DNA of 64,000 nt. It comes from Trileptium ribeirensis (Eukaryota; Nematoda; Enoplea; Enoplida; Thoracostomopsidae). Positions 1 through 12,829 of this stretch are shown here, piece after piece. The DNA lies in NCBI GenBank assembly GCA_030248225.1, contig JASANE010026853.1, positions 1 through 64,000 on the forward strand. Reading direction: 5' to 3'. The notes beneath the pieces were generated by a model. The model did not search any database and was not told the origin of the DNA. It worked only from the letters and a program-made list of their open reading frames with translations. The first letter of the stretch is position 1. Each line of letters begins with the position of its first letter. The position numbers and the translations under genes were made by a program.

Positions 1-1477
1 AAATAATCGCCGTGTATTTGAAACATTAAGCCGGTGATCAATGATTTTGCAATTTTTTATAATATACTACCATTTCCAGTCAATACATAATTTTTGACAC
101 ACGTGACTTAAATACGAATGCATAAAGTCATGCTGTGAATATTATGAAAACGTGTATCTGTTGTACAGTAAAAAAAAATTATATCCCTAATGAAATATCT
201 CTCATCATGCATTGTGCGTACTTTTTTCACAAATTACGACAGAAGCAAAGAAACAAGACATTTTTCACTACCGCAAGTGCTCTTTGAGACTAGATCTTGA
301 TAAACATTAATTGAAGAAAAATTTTAACGATATATTTTTTTAATCAAGACGCTATTGAAACACTAGGTTGTAGATTATCGTCATACGTATTGTCTCTACT
401 TCGACCGCGAGGGAGAATAGTGAAAATAAATGTATTATTTTTCAGTTTCACACTGTGTTCAATAAGAAATAATACTAATATGATTTAACGTAATTAGTTT
501 TTAGGTCATATACAATGTTAACAAATTTTATTGGAAACGTAGTTCGGGTAAATGAATGCTGCTACCATCTGTCATAGGTACCTTAATCATAAATATAGAT
601 TTTAGTACCAAGTCTACGTGTATCCGCGACTAATGGTCTAGTGGACGACTCCTGTTTTCAGTACAAAGTCTAGCCGAAGTTGAAGCCATAATAATAGTGT
701 ATCAGGAGAACCACTTCATAGAACAAACGTCATTGAGCGAAACACCTCTAGCATTCCATTGGAGCAGCTGTTTCAAATATTTCCGAATCTGTGTTTACGG
801 CAGCTAAAACCCATATAATGACGGCTGCTGTTTACGATTTATAAACAGTGATTGACTCGTCCGATTAGTCTTATATTGCTGCATTGTTTAAATATATTCT
901 TAAGAATGTAACATAATTGCGTTAAAGTCACGCTGTCGAATTTACGAATATATACCGCTCAAGCTTAGCTAAGCGTTGACTAAAAGCTGTTCTAAGCAAA
1001 ATGTGTTATTCGACTAGGTAAACTATTCGCCTTGTTCGGGAATTACAATCTTACCACACTATTGGCTACAGTCTATGCTGTATGTCTAGCCGTTTCCGTA
1101 TAACTGATTAGTTTATGCATTATACTAATTGCTCATGCTACGCAATAATCAATGGCGTTGCTAGTCCGACACCGATAAACAGAGAAGCTATTATCGCCAA
1201 CTATGGCTACGCCCTGACGGCTATCGAAAATTTTTTAAACGCATTTTTATTCGCTTTTAGGTGCTACGGTGTAAGCAGAGATTTTTAACTAAAATGTATG
1301 AATATCAAACTGGCAATAGGAAGAATTATTGGCAGAATACATGTTTGCTAGAATCTGTTGTTTCTTAATTCAGTAAATACTAAGATCAGAAAGTTAATAA
1401 CACACATTGCCTGGTTTCGTGTTAACTCTTATAAATTACACCGTATTAGTAAATCAATTATTGAACTCAAGATTAAC

Positions 1478-1655
1478 CTTGTTGATTGACACACAGCGTC
1501 CGCTATGTAAAAATTTTCCCCGCGGGACACCTGCAAACTTCATCTTCACAAACGGCATCACCTAGACATATGTCTCCAGGCAAACAAATGTCTCTAAATT
1601 CGAGAAAAATGCTATGAAGCAGAAAACAGTAGCAAATTAGTAATTTAGAGAACAT
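1478..1655 (-). pseudogene. Frameshifted copy of signal-peptide + EB-like exon
   Basis: This is the inverted counterpart of the exon at 12,830-12,998. On the minus strand it starts with an ATG at 1,655-1,653 followed by MFSKLLICYCF, a signal-peptide-like segment, then an EB-like module whose first five cysteines are intact. An extra C near 1,520 (CCCGCGG here, CCGCGG in the right arm) shifts the frame, and a TAG follows at 1,505-1,503, so the last cysteine and the phase-1 donor are lost. The segment between signal peptide and module also differs between the arms. I read it as a decaying duplicate. An assembly indel in a less well covered arm is the alternative. Confidence 0.75.
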
Positions 1656-2819
1656 ATGTATGTAGGAACTAATAAATATACCGAAACCATATTCGTATAT
1701 CATAACCAAAGGCAAATATATGTAAAATAGAAAAAGAATATCTCATATTAGACAAACGCCATAAAAGTATATATAATGTAATATATAAAGCTAACTATGT
1801 AAGTAACTTCTGTTAATAAGTCCACGAAACTCCATCATCATGCGTTGCAAACTTTATAATCATGACTGCAGTAGAACTTTAAGCAGATTAAACTTGATAA
1901 CATAGTTAGCAGAAAAAGTGGCAACGTAGCTAACCACTTCTTTACCTATTATGTCTTTAAGAATATCACACAGGGTGAACTCATTCATAATACGTAAGCT
2001 AAATTTGAATGCTACAGGGATAGAGAATAATTCAGATATCTAAATAAACTACATCGGAACACGCAGAAGATACGGGTACGAAGTCACTAAGAAGGGATTC
2101 AGTATTAAGCACCGCACTGTTGAAGTTCTACAGATTTATAGTTAATTTTGTTCTGTTAATAACTATATACAAGATGTGAAGGTTTGCTCATAACCAAATA
2201 TGTTTCGCATGACAAATTGCTTTAGACAAAAACTTTTGTACTCCAGGTCATAAAAAGCCTAATCCATCCTTTTAACCCACAATAGGTTTTATAATGATAT
2301 ATTAGTATGACTGTTACAAGTTAGAGAATTTTCTTTAGTTGCAACTTTAATGCACAGACGACCAGTGAAAACGTTAATAAAGGGAGCCGTACAACTTCAA
2401 ATAAAAAACAGTCTGGTATATTAAGTTATATTCATATGGTAACCAACTGAGGTTTGCTCACAACTTCCACATCTGAATATGCAAGCATCAACTACCAAAA
2501 GTGATGGATTTATTAGGTCGTATTTTCCTGTTCACGAAATCAGAAATTACTACTTATTTAGTTATCGCAGCGAAAAACGAAAATTATATATTTGTAGAAT
2601 CGAGGCTCATTGTACCGCATGCAAAGTTATGCGATGTGTGTCCAATGCGCCGTGCGCGAGGAGTGCCAACTCCGATTATCGAACAGACAAAGATATCAGA
2701 TCAGGTTTATATTTCAAATTAAACAAAAATGGAAAATATGGCCGAATGGGAATCGCCGTGCTATTGTGTAAACTCTAGCATCGTTGTACAGAGTCAAGGC
2801 AAAATGGTCATAATACTAT

Positions 2820-3456
2820 CGAACACCATATAAGTGCCCCAGGTCTGACAGTATGAGTTGACATGTGGTATGGATAGATTTTTAGGCCGTTCTTTTTCGA
2901 AGGGTACTGTGAATGCAGACAACTATCTAAGGATGCTGCGAAATAAATTTTATCCTGATATTCATCAGTTCTAAATATTGACAGGTTTCACTTTATGCAG
3001 GATGCCTCGCCTTCTCATTCTGCGATGGCTGTTTGCCGTTGGTTGGGCGAAACTTTCCCTCACCGTTGGCTGGGGCATCGGGCTCTGTCGAATGGCCAAC
3101 ACGTTTTCTCATCTAAAATCCCCTGACTTTTTCAGTGGAGTATTTCGGAGAAAAAGGTATACAAACGCAAATCACAAACGTGATGTGCCTGAAAGTAAGC
3201 TACATCTGAAAAGAGTTTTTCCTGCTGGCGCCTGACATGGTTTGGAAAAGTTTGTCCTAACTGTACATTCCCGACTGGTAAGGATGCATTGATCATGGAA
3301 GGCGCCCAGAATCGCACTAAAGGAGCGTGTTATTCATAAAAGGCCTAAGTTATATATGAATATATACGTGCATACCAAACGCTTTTAGATAGGAATTTTA
3401 TTGCTTGGCGTGCTGGGTGGCTTTAATGCTCGGGCGTTACTTATGGTACACCGTGT
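2820..3456 (+). mobile_element. Mariner/Tc1-type transposase remnant, left-arm copy
   Basis: In pieces of different frames the plus strand encodes the end of a DDE transposase: GPFFF-like and NADNYLRML-like segments near 2,890-2,940, then QDASPSHSAMAV and FPHRWLGHRG near 2,995-3,080, then the SPDL..PDFF region near 3,110-3,135. These blocks match the well-known C-terminal region of IS630-Tc1-mariner transposases. One base is missing relative to the right arm near 3,080 (GCATCGGGC here, GCATCGAGGC there). The 3' terminus near 3,430-3,456 matches the right-arm end CAGGGTGTCCCATAAGTAACG with mismatches. No second terminal repeat was identified. The copy is dead. Confidence 0.75.
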
Positions 3457-4248
3457 AGTAACGTAACATGGAATCAACAACAAATTTCAATAAATTTTCA
3501 GGTTATGAATTTACGTTGAGACACTGCAAAGTTTTTTGCATCTAAACGATACGGGGGATAATAAGTGCTAAAAGTACCTTATTTCGAAAATAATGATACA
3601 GTTTATTTTTATTTCTAGCAAAATCAAACAAAAGAAATAAATGCAGTACAAACTGCATACACGGTGGAAAACTTAGTCGATACACTAATACTCAAGCTCT
3701 CTACCACAACAAAAAACACCATCTCTGCCAGCACATTTGTTTAAACAATCTAATTCGTAGTTAACAATTTGTGCTGAGCTTATTGAGATTCGGATAAATA
3801 TAACGTAGACGTATTTTTGCGATGTATTGAAATTTTTCACGCCTGATGATTTTCGAATTTTGTCAACATTATTAATATTAGACAATTTTAAACTACATTT
3901 GGCTTTTGTTGCAATAGTGCATATCCGAAGCGTTTGCCACACACCAATTTCAAATGTTGAGTGGACGACAGCCGTCTGGTTTGAAAATTGCATATAAGTT
4001 GCTGTTCAATGCAAAAAAGTACATACTTTGTATATTCTGACAAAAAGTAAATACGATGTCACAGCCTGACGGCTATGTCAATAAGAATCACAAATTTTGA
4101 TCTAGTTAGAAAGTAATTTGGTAAATAGCATAAGATCTATATTGATATCGATAGTTTCACCCTTAGGAACATAATTAAAATACTATAATTAAAAATAATG
4201 TGAACTGAATGACATAATTAAAGTTCAAGAAATATTAATACAATGTAC

Positions 4249-4378
4249 CTGATCTAGGTGGTAAACATTTTTGAGCACGTATGTAATAACCTGGTAGGCA
4301 AACACACTAGTATTCCGCTGGCAGGCATGAATCTGTCGAGACACACGTCTCCAATTTCACATCTCCCACCAGGTAAAA
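4249..4378 (-). pseudogene. Frameshifted copy of EB-like exon
   Basis: Inverted counterpart of the intact exon at 10,117-10,242. The flanking acceptor (TTTTCAG) and donor (CAG|GTAC) are preserved, but this copy is 130 bp instead of 126 bp. It has two 2-bp insertions and a cluster of substitutions around 4,302-4,340. The net +4 destroys the frame in the centre of the module, so the third and later cysteines are not encoded in frame. It is a broken duplicate, in line with the frameshift in the other left-arm exon. Confidence 0.72.
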
Positions 4379-4689
4379 CTGAAAATACAATCCTCAGAAA
4401 ATGTTGGCCCTGTGAAGCCTCCACGAAATATTTTGGCGCTCATTATATAATAACAGTGTTGAGTGAATTCCAATTGCAGCCTTATGCAAATGTTTTCGAT
4501 GTGGCATATGTCTTCAATAATATAAAGTTGCAAAGTGTTAAGTAGTAAGTTTACGTAGGTTGTAGTGGTGGAAATGAAAAATCTAATAAATGGTGGCTGA
4601 AAGGGTTCATGATGAGCTTTTGAAGAACAATGTGACACCCATGCTACACTACAGCATATAAGTTGTGGGTTGGGAAGGTCAATTTTGGA

Positions 4690-5030
4690 GTCAATAGTAT
4701 TACTTTAAAGGAGCGACAAATTTCCCACTTTTGTGCTGTCCGCTTGTTCCCAATTTTAGTTCTGGCCCAACTTTTGTCCTACCTTTTCCACTTTTTCCAT
4801 CAATATTTTTGTATGAATTTAGACTAAAAGCTGGATCTGGACCAAAGTAGCGCGTGGGTGGGGGGAAGTTATAAAGCTGGGAGGGGTGTACAAATCAAAA
4901 GTTGGAAAGGCAAGATAAAAGTTCAGGAACAGGACATCAGTTGTGTGGGGGGGGGCAAAACAAAAGTGGGCAACTTCTAATCCCCCAGTAAAACTGGGAC
5001 AATTAATGTGAAAATCGAAATTGACATGCG
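4690..5030. repeat. G/A-rich degenerate repeat tract (mirrored at about 9,465-9,800)
   Basis: The tract is built from short degenerate motifs such as AAAGTTGGG, AAAAGTGGG and AAAATTGGG (complement CCCACTTTT). It includes a run of about ten G near 4,948. The inverted copy lies in the right arm. Open frames across it are low-complexity and not convincing genes. Related CCCCAATTT-type motifs occur again near 18.75 kb and 37.85 kb. Confidence 0.55.
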
Positions 5031-6888
5031 ACAAAGCATATAATTTAGTGTGACATGAGTGTTACACTCTTCTGCAAGGGTTCATCATGAACGCCTGGCA
5101 GTCAAGCATACCGCATTTGGATTGTTCTAATGATGATGATTCGCATTACATAAAAATTTTATTGATTTAATCGGAGTAATGATTGTAAAAATGTCGTCAC
5201 CCCATCATACCTTTACTACGCCGACTCAAATTAAGGTTTTTCATAAAAAAATGAAAATTTTAATGATCTTTATACCGCCGTGCATCGCAGTTCAGTACAA
5301 AAAGTAATTACAAACACAAACAGTGGAAAACGTTCATAAGTACTTTTGCAATCGTGTCATTCATTTTTTCTTCCATCCAAGCCTGCTTCTAGTAGCCAGG
5401 TCCCGTTGTTTCTGTTACAATAGTGCTCCAGCAAGTAAGCGTTGAAGTAATACTTAAGAACCTTTCAATAATACCATACTGTAATGCAGCCGTTACCAAA
5501 CATCTACCGAAAAATCATTAACTTTGATTTATTTGGCTTATTCTGCATCAGAATTTACAGCATTGTACAGTAAATTTGATAATTTTGTAAATATCAACTT
5601 TAAAAAACAATGAATTTAATATTTTAAACCTTAGAATGTTAGGTTAAGGTCTTTCTTTTAGGCTATTGGCAGACTATAAAATCAGTACGTTGAGTGAGCA
5701 AAGAATGAATTTATTAACATATATTCATTACTATTTGAGCAAGGACGTAGATGTGTTGGTTACATTAAATATAACATCTTAATTTCGCAAAAGCACTGTC
5801 GCGTACTTATCGATGGATACTAGCTGTTTTACGAACTCTTAAAAGCGATAGCCCTTCTGTGATAGTAGACTTTAGCTAAGTTCCACTTACGCAATTCGAA
5901 AAGCCCTTCGATCATTAACCGTTTTCCTCACAGTATCTCATACACTAGAAATGTATATAGATTGTGAAGCTACATAGTTGCGGTGTTTGTCGTGCATCAT
6001 GCATTTCAACGTGGGTTATTATTCGCTCGCTTTGCGAGGCTCCAAAAGGGAACCTAGTAACAGCTCATACATCGCATAGTGTTTAGCGTACGAGGTAGGC
6101 AACCAAATGTAACAGGTTAATCCATCACTGCAGCAAAAGTTTCTTCAACATTGCACGAAATACAGATTAATTTATGTGGAAAAGGATAAATCAGAGCAAT
6201 AAGATTGCCAGGTGCCAGAGGTAAAGTTATCTGGCTCCTAGGAGTTGTGATACTTTGTAAATAGAGGTATAGAGTGTACTTTCTAACACGATAATTCGTG
6301 TTGTTTCACTGAGATAATTATACAGTGCAATAACTAGAACATTATCTTTCGAGCTTTTAGTATATAAAAATTAGCGCTAATCCTGTTTATTGGTTTAAGT
6401 ATCTGAAATGGTAGCACTTATGTTTTTCACACAGGCAATCAAATTTCAAAGTGTGAATAATTTATTTTCTTTTTACGAGAAAATTGTACACTAGACACAT
6501 TTCCAGCAATCTTCACAGGCTGCCTTCTCCTTTCATTATATTTGCCAGTTGGGGATACGGATTCGTTGCAAGTTGTTTCCGTACCTCAGTAACTATCCAT
6601 TTTCATGCCTTGATTTTTACTAAATAGGCAAAAGATTAGAAACAATACCGTATGTATTAGTTCAACACAGAGTAAACATCAGGGTAAGAAGTTATGCTCC
6701 GCCTCTCCGCGTGCTTGATTGGGCAGCTCCAAAATTTTATTCACCTGGAATTTGAAATGTCTTATTTTTATTTTATTTCCGTAAATATACGTATATTGTT
6801 CAAGACTGCAATGGTTCTCATTCCTAGTGATGCACTTCGTTATGTTAATGTAACCTTTAAGAAACTCCAACTGGCCCTAAAGTCAATT

Positions 6889-7215
6889 GTCTATTCGCTC
6901 CGAGGAAGGAGATGGTGCTGACGGAGAAAGCGATTTAGGCGAAGGCAGTGATAGTGGCAGTATCGCTACGGGGAGTATGCAAGAGATAAGTTCGGATCCA
7001 CTGGGTGAAGAGGTTGGTGGAGTACCGATCCAGGGATGCCTCTGACGCGCTCGGGGATAAATTTAGGTGGCTCCACCTGTTATACGTTGGCCGGACGTTT
7101 CCAGCGATATATTGGGACCGCGTCGAAGAAGGCGCTCTTAGTATCGCTCCTCGGGTAACTTTCGGCCCGCCCCCACCACCCAAATTTTTTTCTGAAAAAT
7201 TAATAGGTGTGATTA
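6889..7215. other. Left part of palindrome spacer, origin unclear
   Basis: Unique spacer sequence between the arms. In one plus frame it begins with an acidic Gly/Ser/Asp-rich stretch (codons for EEGDGADGES around 6,902-6,931). It resembles the compositional style of the acidic retroelement ORF near 57 kb, but I cannot align it with confidence. It ends in a proline-rich GCCCCCACCACCC stretch near 7,170. It is probably more of the retroelement fragment that follows. Confidence 0.35.
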
Positions 7216-7715
7216 CTGAGGAATCCGTTCATAGGGAGACTCACGTATGTCTCCCTGTAATCGGAGGACTCAGTGAGCATAACTAGTGAGGACTCAGACG
7301 TGTGTATGGGACATGAGAACGTACTTAACTTTATACGAGAAGCTTAACGATGAACGGGTACATCGACCTTTCGACGAACATATTACTGGACATGTCTGGC
7401 CCACTTTTTGGTCTTTCCGCTTAATTTACGCCGATTGAGATTGGACGAGTTAGAGCCATAACAGGACCGAGGAACGTAAACCGAATCCTCGGGACTGACA
7501 CATTGTTCACTATGTCTACGAACCTCACCGAGACCGTCGCTTATCAATTCCCTCGCATAAAATTGTCTGACAATGCGCGTAATGAGTCAACAGAGGGACT
7601 CATACCAATTAACTTTAAGGCCAGTTGGAGTTTCTTAAAGGTTACATTAACATAACGAAGTGCATCACTAGGAATGAGAACCATTGCAGTCTTGAACAAT
7701 ATACGTATATATACC
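7216..7715 (+). pseudogene. Decayed fragment of the retroelement's unknown ORF at palindrome centre
   Basis: Conceptual translation in two or three frames matches the ORF at about 57,790-58,200 of this window. SDVCMGHENVLNFIREA corresponds to SEACMGRRQLLDFVQDA, NRILGTDTLFTMST to NRILGPDTLFTIST, and GLIPINF to CLIPINF, in the same order and spacing. Nucleotide similarity is also visible (GAGGAATCCGT.. versus GATGAATCCGT..). Stops and frameshifts interrupt it. Clear similarity ends near 7,620. A weaker continuation to about 7,715 would lie inside the right arm and be mirrored in the left arm. This is a second, diverged member of the same family, so that ORF was long conserved as protein. Confidence 0.78.
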
Positions 7716-10116
7716 AAAATAAAATAAAAATAAGACATTTCAAATTCCAGGTGAATAAAATTTTGGAGCTGCCCAATCAAGCACGCGGAGAGGCGGAGCA
7801 TAACTTCTTACCCTGATGTTTACTCTGTGTAAACTAATACATACGGTATTGTTTCTAATCTTTTGCCTATTTAGTAAAAATCAAGGCATGAAAATGGATA
7901 GTTACTGAGGTACGGAAACAACTTGCAACGAATGCATACCCAACTCGCAAATATTAATGAAAGGAGAAGGCAGCCTGTGAAGATTGCTGGAAATGTGTCT
8001 AGTGTACAATTTTCTCGTAAAAAGAAAATAAATTATTCACACTTTGAAATTTGATTGCCTGTGTGAAAAACATAAGTGCTATCATTTCAGATACTTAAAC
8101 CAATAAACAGGATTAGCGCTAATTTTTATATACTAGAAGCTCGAAAGATAATGTTCTAGTTATTGCACTGTATAATTATCTCAGTGAAACAACACGAATT
8201 ATCGTGTTCAAAGGTCGCTCTATACCTCTATTTACAAAGTATTAGCGATTTCCTAGGGAGCCAGATAACTTTACCTCTGGCACCTGGCAATCTTATTGCT
8301 CTAAACGTTATACCCTTTGCCACATGAATTAATCTGTATTTCGTGCAATGTTGAAAAAACTTTTGCTGCAGTGATGGATTAACCTGTTACATTTGGTTGC
8401 CTACCTCGTACGCTAAACACTATGCGATGTATGAGCTGTTACTAGGTTCCTTACGGAGCCTCGCAAAGCGAGCGAATAATAACCCACGTTGAAATGCATG
8501 ATGCACGACAAACACCGCAACTATGTAGCTTCACAATCTATATACGTTATCATGTCTGAGATACTGTGAGGAAAACGGTTAATGATCAAAGGGCTTTTCG
8601 AATTGCGTAGTGGAACTTAGCTAAAGTCTACTATCACAGAAGGGCTATCGCTTTTAAGAGTTGGTAAACAGCTAGTATCCATCGATAAGTACGCTACCAG
8701 TGCTTTTTGCGAAATTAAGATGTTATATTTAATGTAACCAACACATCTACGTCCTTGCTCAAATAGTAATAAATATATGTTAATAAATTCATTCTTTGCT
8801 CACTCAACGTACTGATTTATAGTCTGCCAATAGCCTAAAAGAAAGACCTTAACCTAACATTCTAAGGTTTAAAATATTAAATTCATTGTTTTTAAAGTTG
8901 ATATTTACAAAATTATCAAATTTACTGTACAATGCTGTAAATTCTGATGCAGAATAAGCCAAATAAATCAAAGTTAATGATTTTTCGGTAGATGTTTGGT
9001 AACGGCTGCATTACAGTATGGTATTATTGAAAGGTTCTTAAGTATTACTTCAACGCTTACTTGCTGGAGCACTATTGTAACAGAAACAACAGGGACCTGC
9101 TACTAGAAGCAGGCTTGGATGGAAGAAAAATGAATGACACGATTGCAAAAGTACTTATGAACGTTTTCCACTGTTTGTGTTTGTAATTACTTTTTTAGTA
9201 CTGAACTGCGATCCACGGCGGTATAAAGATCATTAAATTTTTCATTTTTTTATGAAAAACCTTAATTTGAGTCGGCGTAATAAAGGTATGATGAGGTGAC
9301 GACATTTTTCAATCATTACTCCGATTAAATCAATAAAATTTTTATGTAATGCGAATCATCATCATTAGAACAATCCAAATGCGGTATGCTTGACTGCCAG
9401 GCGTTCATGATGAACCCTTGCAGAAGAGTGTAACACTCATGTCACACTAAATTATATGCTTTGTCGCATGTCAATTTCGATTTTCACATTAATTGTCCCA
9501 GTTTTACTGGGGGATTAGAAGTTGCCCACTTTTGTTTTGCCCCCCCCCACACAACTGATGTCCTGTTCCTGAACTTTTATCTTGCCTTTCCAACTTTTGA
9601 TTTGTACACCCCTCCCAGCTTTAGTACTTTCCCCCACCCACGCGCTACTTTGGTCCAGATCCAGCTTTTAGTCTAAATTCATACAAAAATATTGATGGAA
9701 AAAGTGGAAAAGGTAGGACAAAAGTTGGGCCAGAACTAAAATTGGGAAGAAGCGGACAGCACAAAAGTGGGAAATTTGTCACTCCTTTAAAGTAATACTA
9801 TTGACTCCAAAATTGACCGTCCCAACCCACAACTTATATGCTGTAGTGTAGCATGGGTGTCACATTGTTCTTCAAAAGCTCATCATGAACCCTTTCAGCC
9901 ACCATTTATTAGATTTTTCATTTCCACCACTACAACCTACGTAAACTTACTACTTAACACTTTGCAACTTTATATTATTGAAGACATATGCCACATCGAA
10001 AACATTTGCATAAGGCTGCAATTGGAATTCACTCAACACTGTTATTATATAATGAGCGCCAAAATATTTCGTGGAGGCTTCACAGGGCCAACATTTTCTG
10101 AGGATTGTATTTTCAG

Positions 10117-10242
10117 TTTTACCTGGTGGGAGATGTGAAATTGGAGACGTGTGTCTCCACGGGTCATCCTGCCAGCAAAATACGTGTGTTTGCCTACCAG
10201 GTTATTACATACGTGCTCAAAAATGTTTACCACCTAGATCAG
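10117..10242 (+). CDS. EB-like six-Cys module exon
   Basis: A 126-bp exon bounded by TATTTTCAG|TT and CAG|GTACATT, phase 1 at both ends (42 codons' worth). It encodes one small Cys-rich module opening LPGGRCEIGDVC, with cysteine spacing C-x5-C-x5-C-x4-C-x-C-x10-C. This resembles EB modules, a family of small disulfide-rich extracellular domains common in nematode and arthropod secreted proteins, though with six rather than the eight cysteines I recall for the family. No start codon or signal peptide lies in this exon. It may be spliced to an unseen upstream exon, or onto the exon at 12,873 using that exon's alternative acceptor. Its left-arm copy is broken. Confidence 0.72.
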
Positions 10243-11029
10243 GTACATTGTATTAATATTTCTTGAACTTTAATTATGTCATTCAGTTCACATTATTTTT
10301 AATTATAGTATTTTAATTATGTTCCTAAGGGTGAAACTCTGGATATCAATATAGATCTTATGCTATTTACCAAATTACTTACTAACTCTTGCAAAATTTG
10401 TGATTCTTATTGACATAGCCGTCAGGCTGTGACATCGTATTTACTTTTTGTCAGAATATACAAAGTATGTACTTTTTTGCATTGAACAGCAACTTATATG
10501 CAATTTTCAAACCAGACGGCTGTCGTCCACTCAACATTTGAAATTGGTGTGTGGCAAACGCTTCGGATATGCACTGCTGCAACAAAAGCCAAATGTAGTT
10601 TAAAATTGTCTAATATTAATAATGTTGACAAAATTCGAAAATCATCAGGCGTGAAAAATTTCAATACATCGCAAAAATACGTCTACGTTATATTTATCAA
10701 ATCTCAATAAGCTCAGCACAAATTGTTAACTACGAATTAGATTGTTAAACAAATGTGCTGGCAGAGATGGTGTTTTTTGTTGTGGTAGAGAGCTTAGTAT
10801 TAGTGTATCGACTCAGTTTTCCACCGTGTATGCAGTTTGTACTGCATTTATTTCTTTTGTTTGATTTTGCTAGAAATAAAAATAAACTGTATCATTATTT
10901 TCGAAATAAGGTACTTTTAGCACTTATTATCCATATCGCTCAGATGCAAAAAACTTTGCAGTGTCTCAACGTAAATTCATAACCTGAAAATTTATTGAAA
11001 TTTGTTGTTGATTCCATGTTACGTTACTG

Positions 11030-11680
11030 CAGGGTGTCCCATAAGTAACGCCCCAGCATTAAAGCCACCCAGCACGCCAAGCAATAAACATATCTAAAAG
11101 CGTTTGGTATGCACGTATATATTCATATATAACTTAGGCCTTTTATGAATAACACGCTCCTTTAGTGCGAACCTGGGCACCTCCATGATCAATGCATCCT
11201 ACCAGTCGAAAATGTACAGTTCGACAGACTTTTCAAACCATGTCAGGCGCCAGCAGGAAAAACTCTTTCGATGTAGCTTACTTCAGGCACATCACGTTTG
11301 TGATTTGCGTTTGTATACCTTTTTCTTCAATACTCTCCACTGAAAAAGTCAGGGGATTTTAGATCAGGAGAACGTGCTGGCCATTCGACAGAGCCTCGAT
11401 GCCCCAGCCAACGGTGAGGGAAAGTTTCGCCCAACCAACGGCAAACAGCCATCGCAGAATGAGAAGGCGAGGCATCCTGCATAAAGTGAAACCTGTCAAT
11501 ATTTAGAACTGATGAATATTAGGATAAAATTTATTTCGCAGCATCCTTAGATAGTTGTCTGCATTCACAGTACCCTTCGAAAAAGAACGGCCTAAAAATC
11601 ATCCATACCACATGTCAACTCATACTGTCAGACCTGGGGCACTTATATGGTGTTCGATAGTATTATGACCATTTTGCCTT
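11030..11680 (-). mobile_element. Mariner/Tc1-type transposase remnant, right-arm copy
   Basis: On the minus strand the C-terminal part of a DDE transposase reads through in one frame near 11,490-11,345: FHFMQDASPSHSAMAVCRW, GETFPHRWLGHRGSVEWP, ARSPDLKSPDFF. The conserved catalytic-region pattern QDGAPPH is degraded to QDASPSH, and the SPDL-x-PDFF motif is kept. The terminus CAGGGTGTCCCATAAGTAACG at 11,030-11,050 has the look of a mariner terminal inverted repeat. The N-terminal DNA-binding part and the other terminus are not recognisable. The element is mirrored at 2,820-3,456, so it was present before the duplication. Confidence 0.78.
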
Positions 11681-12829
11681 GACTCTGTACAACGATGCTA
11701 GAGTTTACACAATAGCACGGCGATTCCAATTCGGCCATATTTTCCATTTTTGTTTAATTTGAAATATAAACCTGATCTGATATCTTTGTCTACCGATGAT
11801 CGGAGTGACACTCCTGGGCCGCGGCGCATGGACACACATCGCATAACTTTGCATGCGGTACAATGAGCCTCGATTCTACAAATATATAATTTTCGCTTTT
11901 TCGCTGCGATAACTAAATAAGTAGTAATTTTTGGATTTCGTGAACAGGAAAATACGACCTAATAAATCCATCGACTTTCGGGAGTCGAAGTCGTTCTTGG
12001 TATTTATATGTGGTAAAGCTTGAACACACCTAATTGTTACTATACGCAAATATAACTTAAATAATGCTTAGATGTTTATTTAAAAAACTGTATGCCCTCT
12101 ATTAGCGTCTCCACGGTCCGTCTGTGCATTTAAGCTTACAACTGCAAGAAAATCTTCTCTAACTTGTAACAGTCATACTAATATATTGATTAGAAAACCC
12201 CCATCCGTGGGTTAAAAGGATGGGATTATGCTTTTTATGACCTGGGAGTACAAAGTTTTGTCTAAGCAATTTGTCATGCGAAACATATTTGGTTATGAGC
12301 AAACCTTCACGTATATAGTTATTAACGGAACAAAATTAACTATAAATCTGTAGAACTTCAACAGTGCGGTGCTTAATACTGAATCCCTTCTTAGTGACTT
12401 CGTACCCGTATCTTATTAGTGTTCCGATGTAGTTTATTTCGATATCTGAAACCGATTCTTCTATCCTGTAGCATTCAAATTTAACTTCACGCTTATGAAA
12501 TGAGTTCACCCTGTGTGATATTCTTAAAGACATAATAGGTTAAAAATGGTCCGCTACATTTTGCCACTTTTTCTGCTAACTATGTTATCAGAGTTAATTT
12601 GCTTAAAGTTCTACTGCAGTAGTGATTATAAAGTTTGCAACGCATGATGATTGAGTTTCGTGGACTTATTAACAGAAGTTACTTACATAGTTAGCTTTAT
12701 ATATTACATTATATATACTTTTATGGCGTTTGTCTAATATGAGATATTCTTTTTCTATTTTACATATATTTGCCTTTGGTTATGATATACGAATATGGTT
12801 TCGGTATATTTATTAGTTCCTACATACAT

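Larger units (their letters stand above)
1..6888. repeat. Left arm of giant inverted repeat
   Basis: Base 1 onward is the reverse complement of the right arm read back from about 14,478, and the match runs to the inner edge at about 6,888. In stretches I aligned by eye identity is about 95-97%, with frequent 1-4 bp indels. The arm reaches the first base of the window, so its outer end is unknown. It carries inverted copies of two Cys-rich exons and a mariner remnant. The remaining sequence is AT-rich and shows no other convincing gene. Confidence 0.93.

Noticed and set aside
2479..2778. 99-codon plus-strand frame in left arm
   Set aside because: Not preserved in the inverted copy, where stops interrupt it; no domain.
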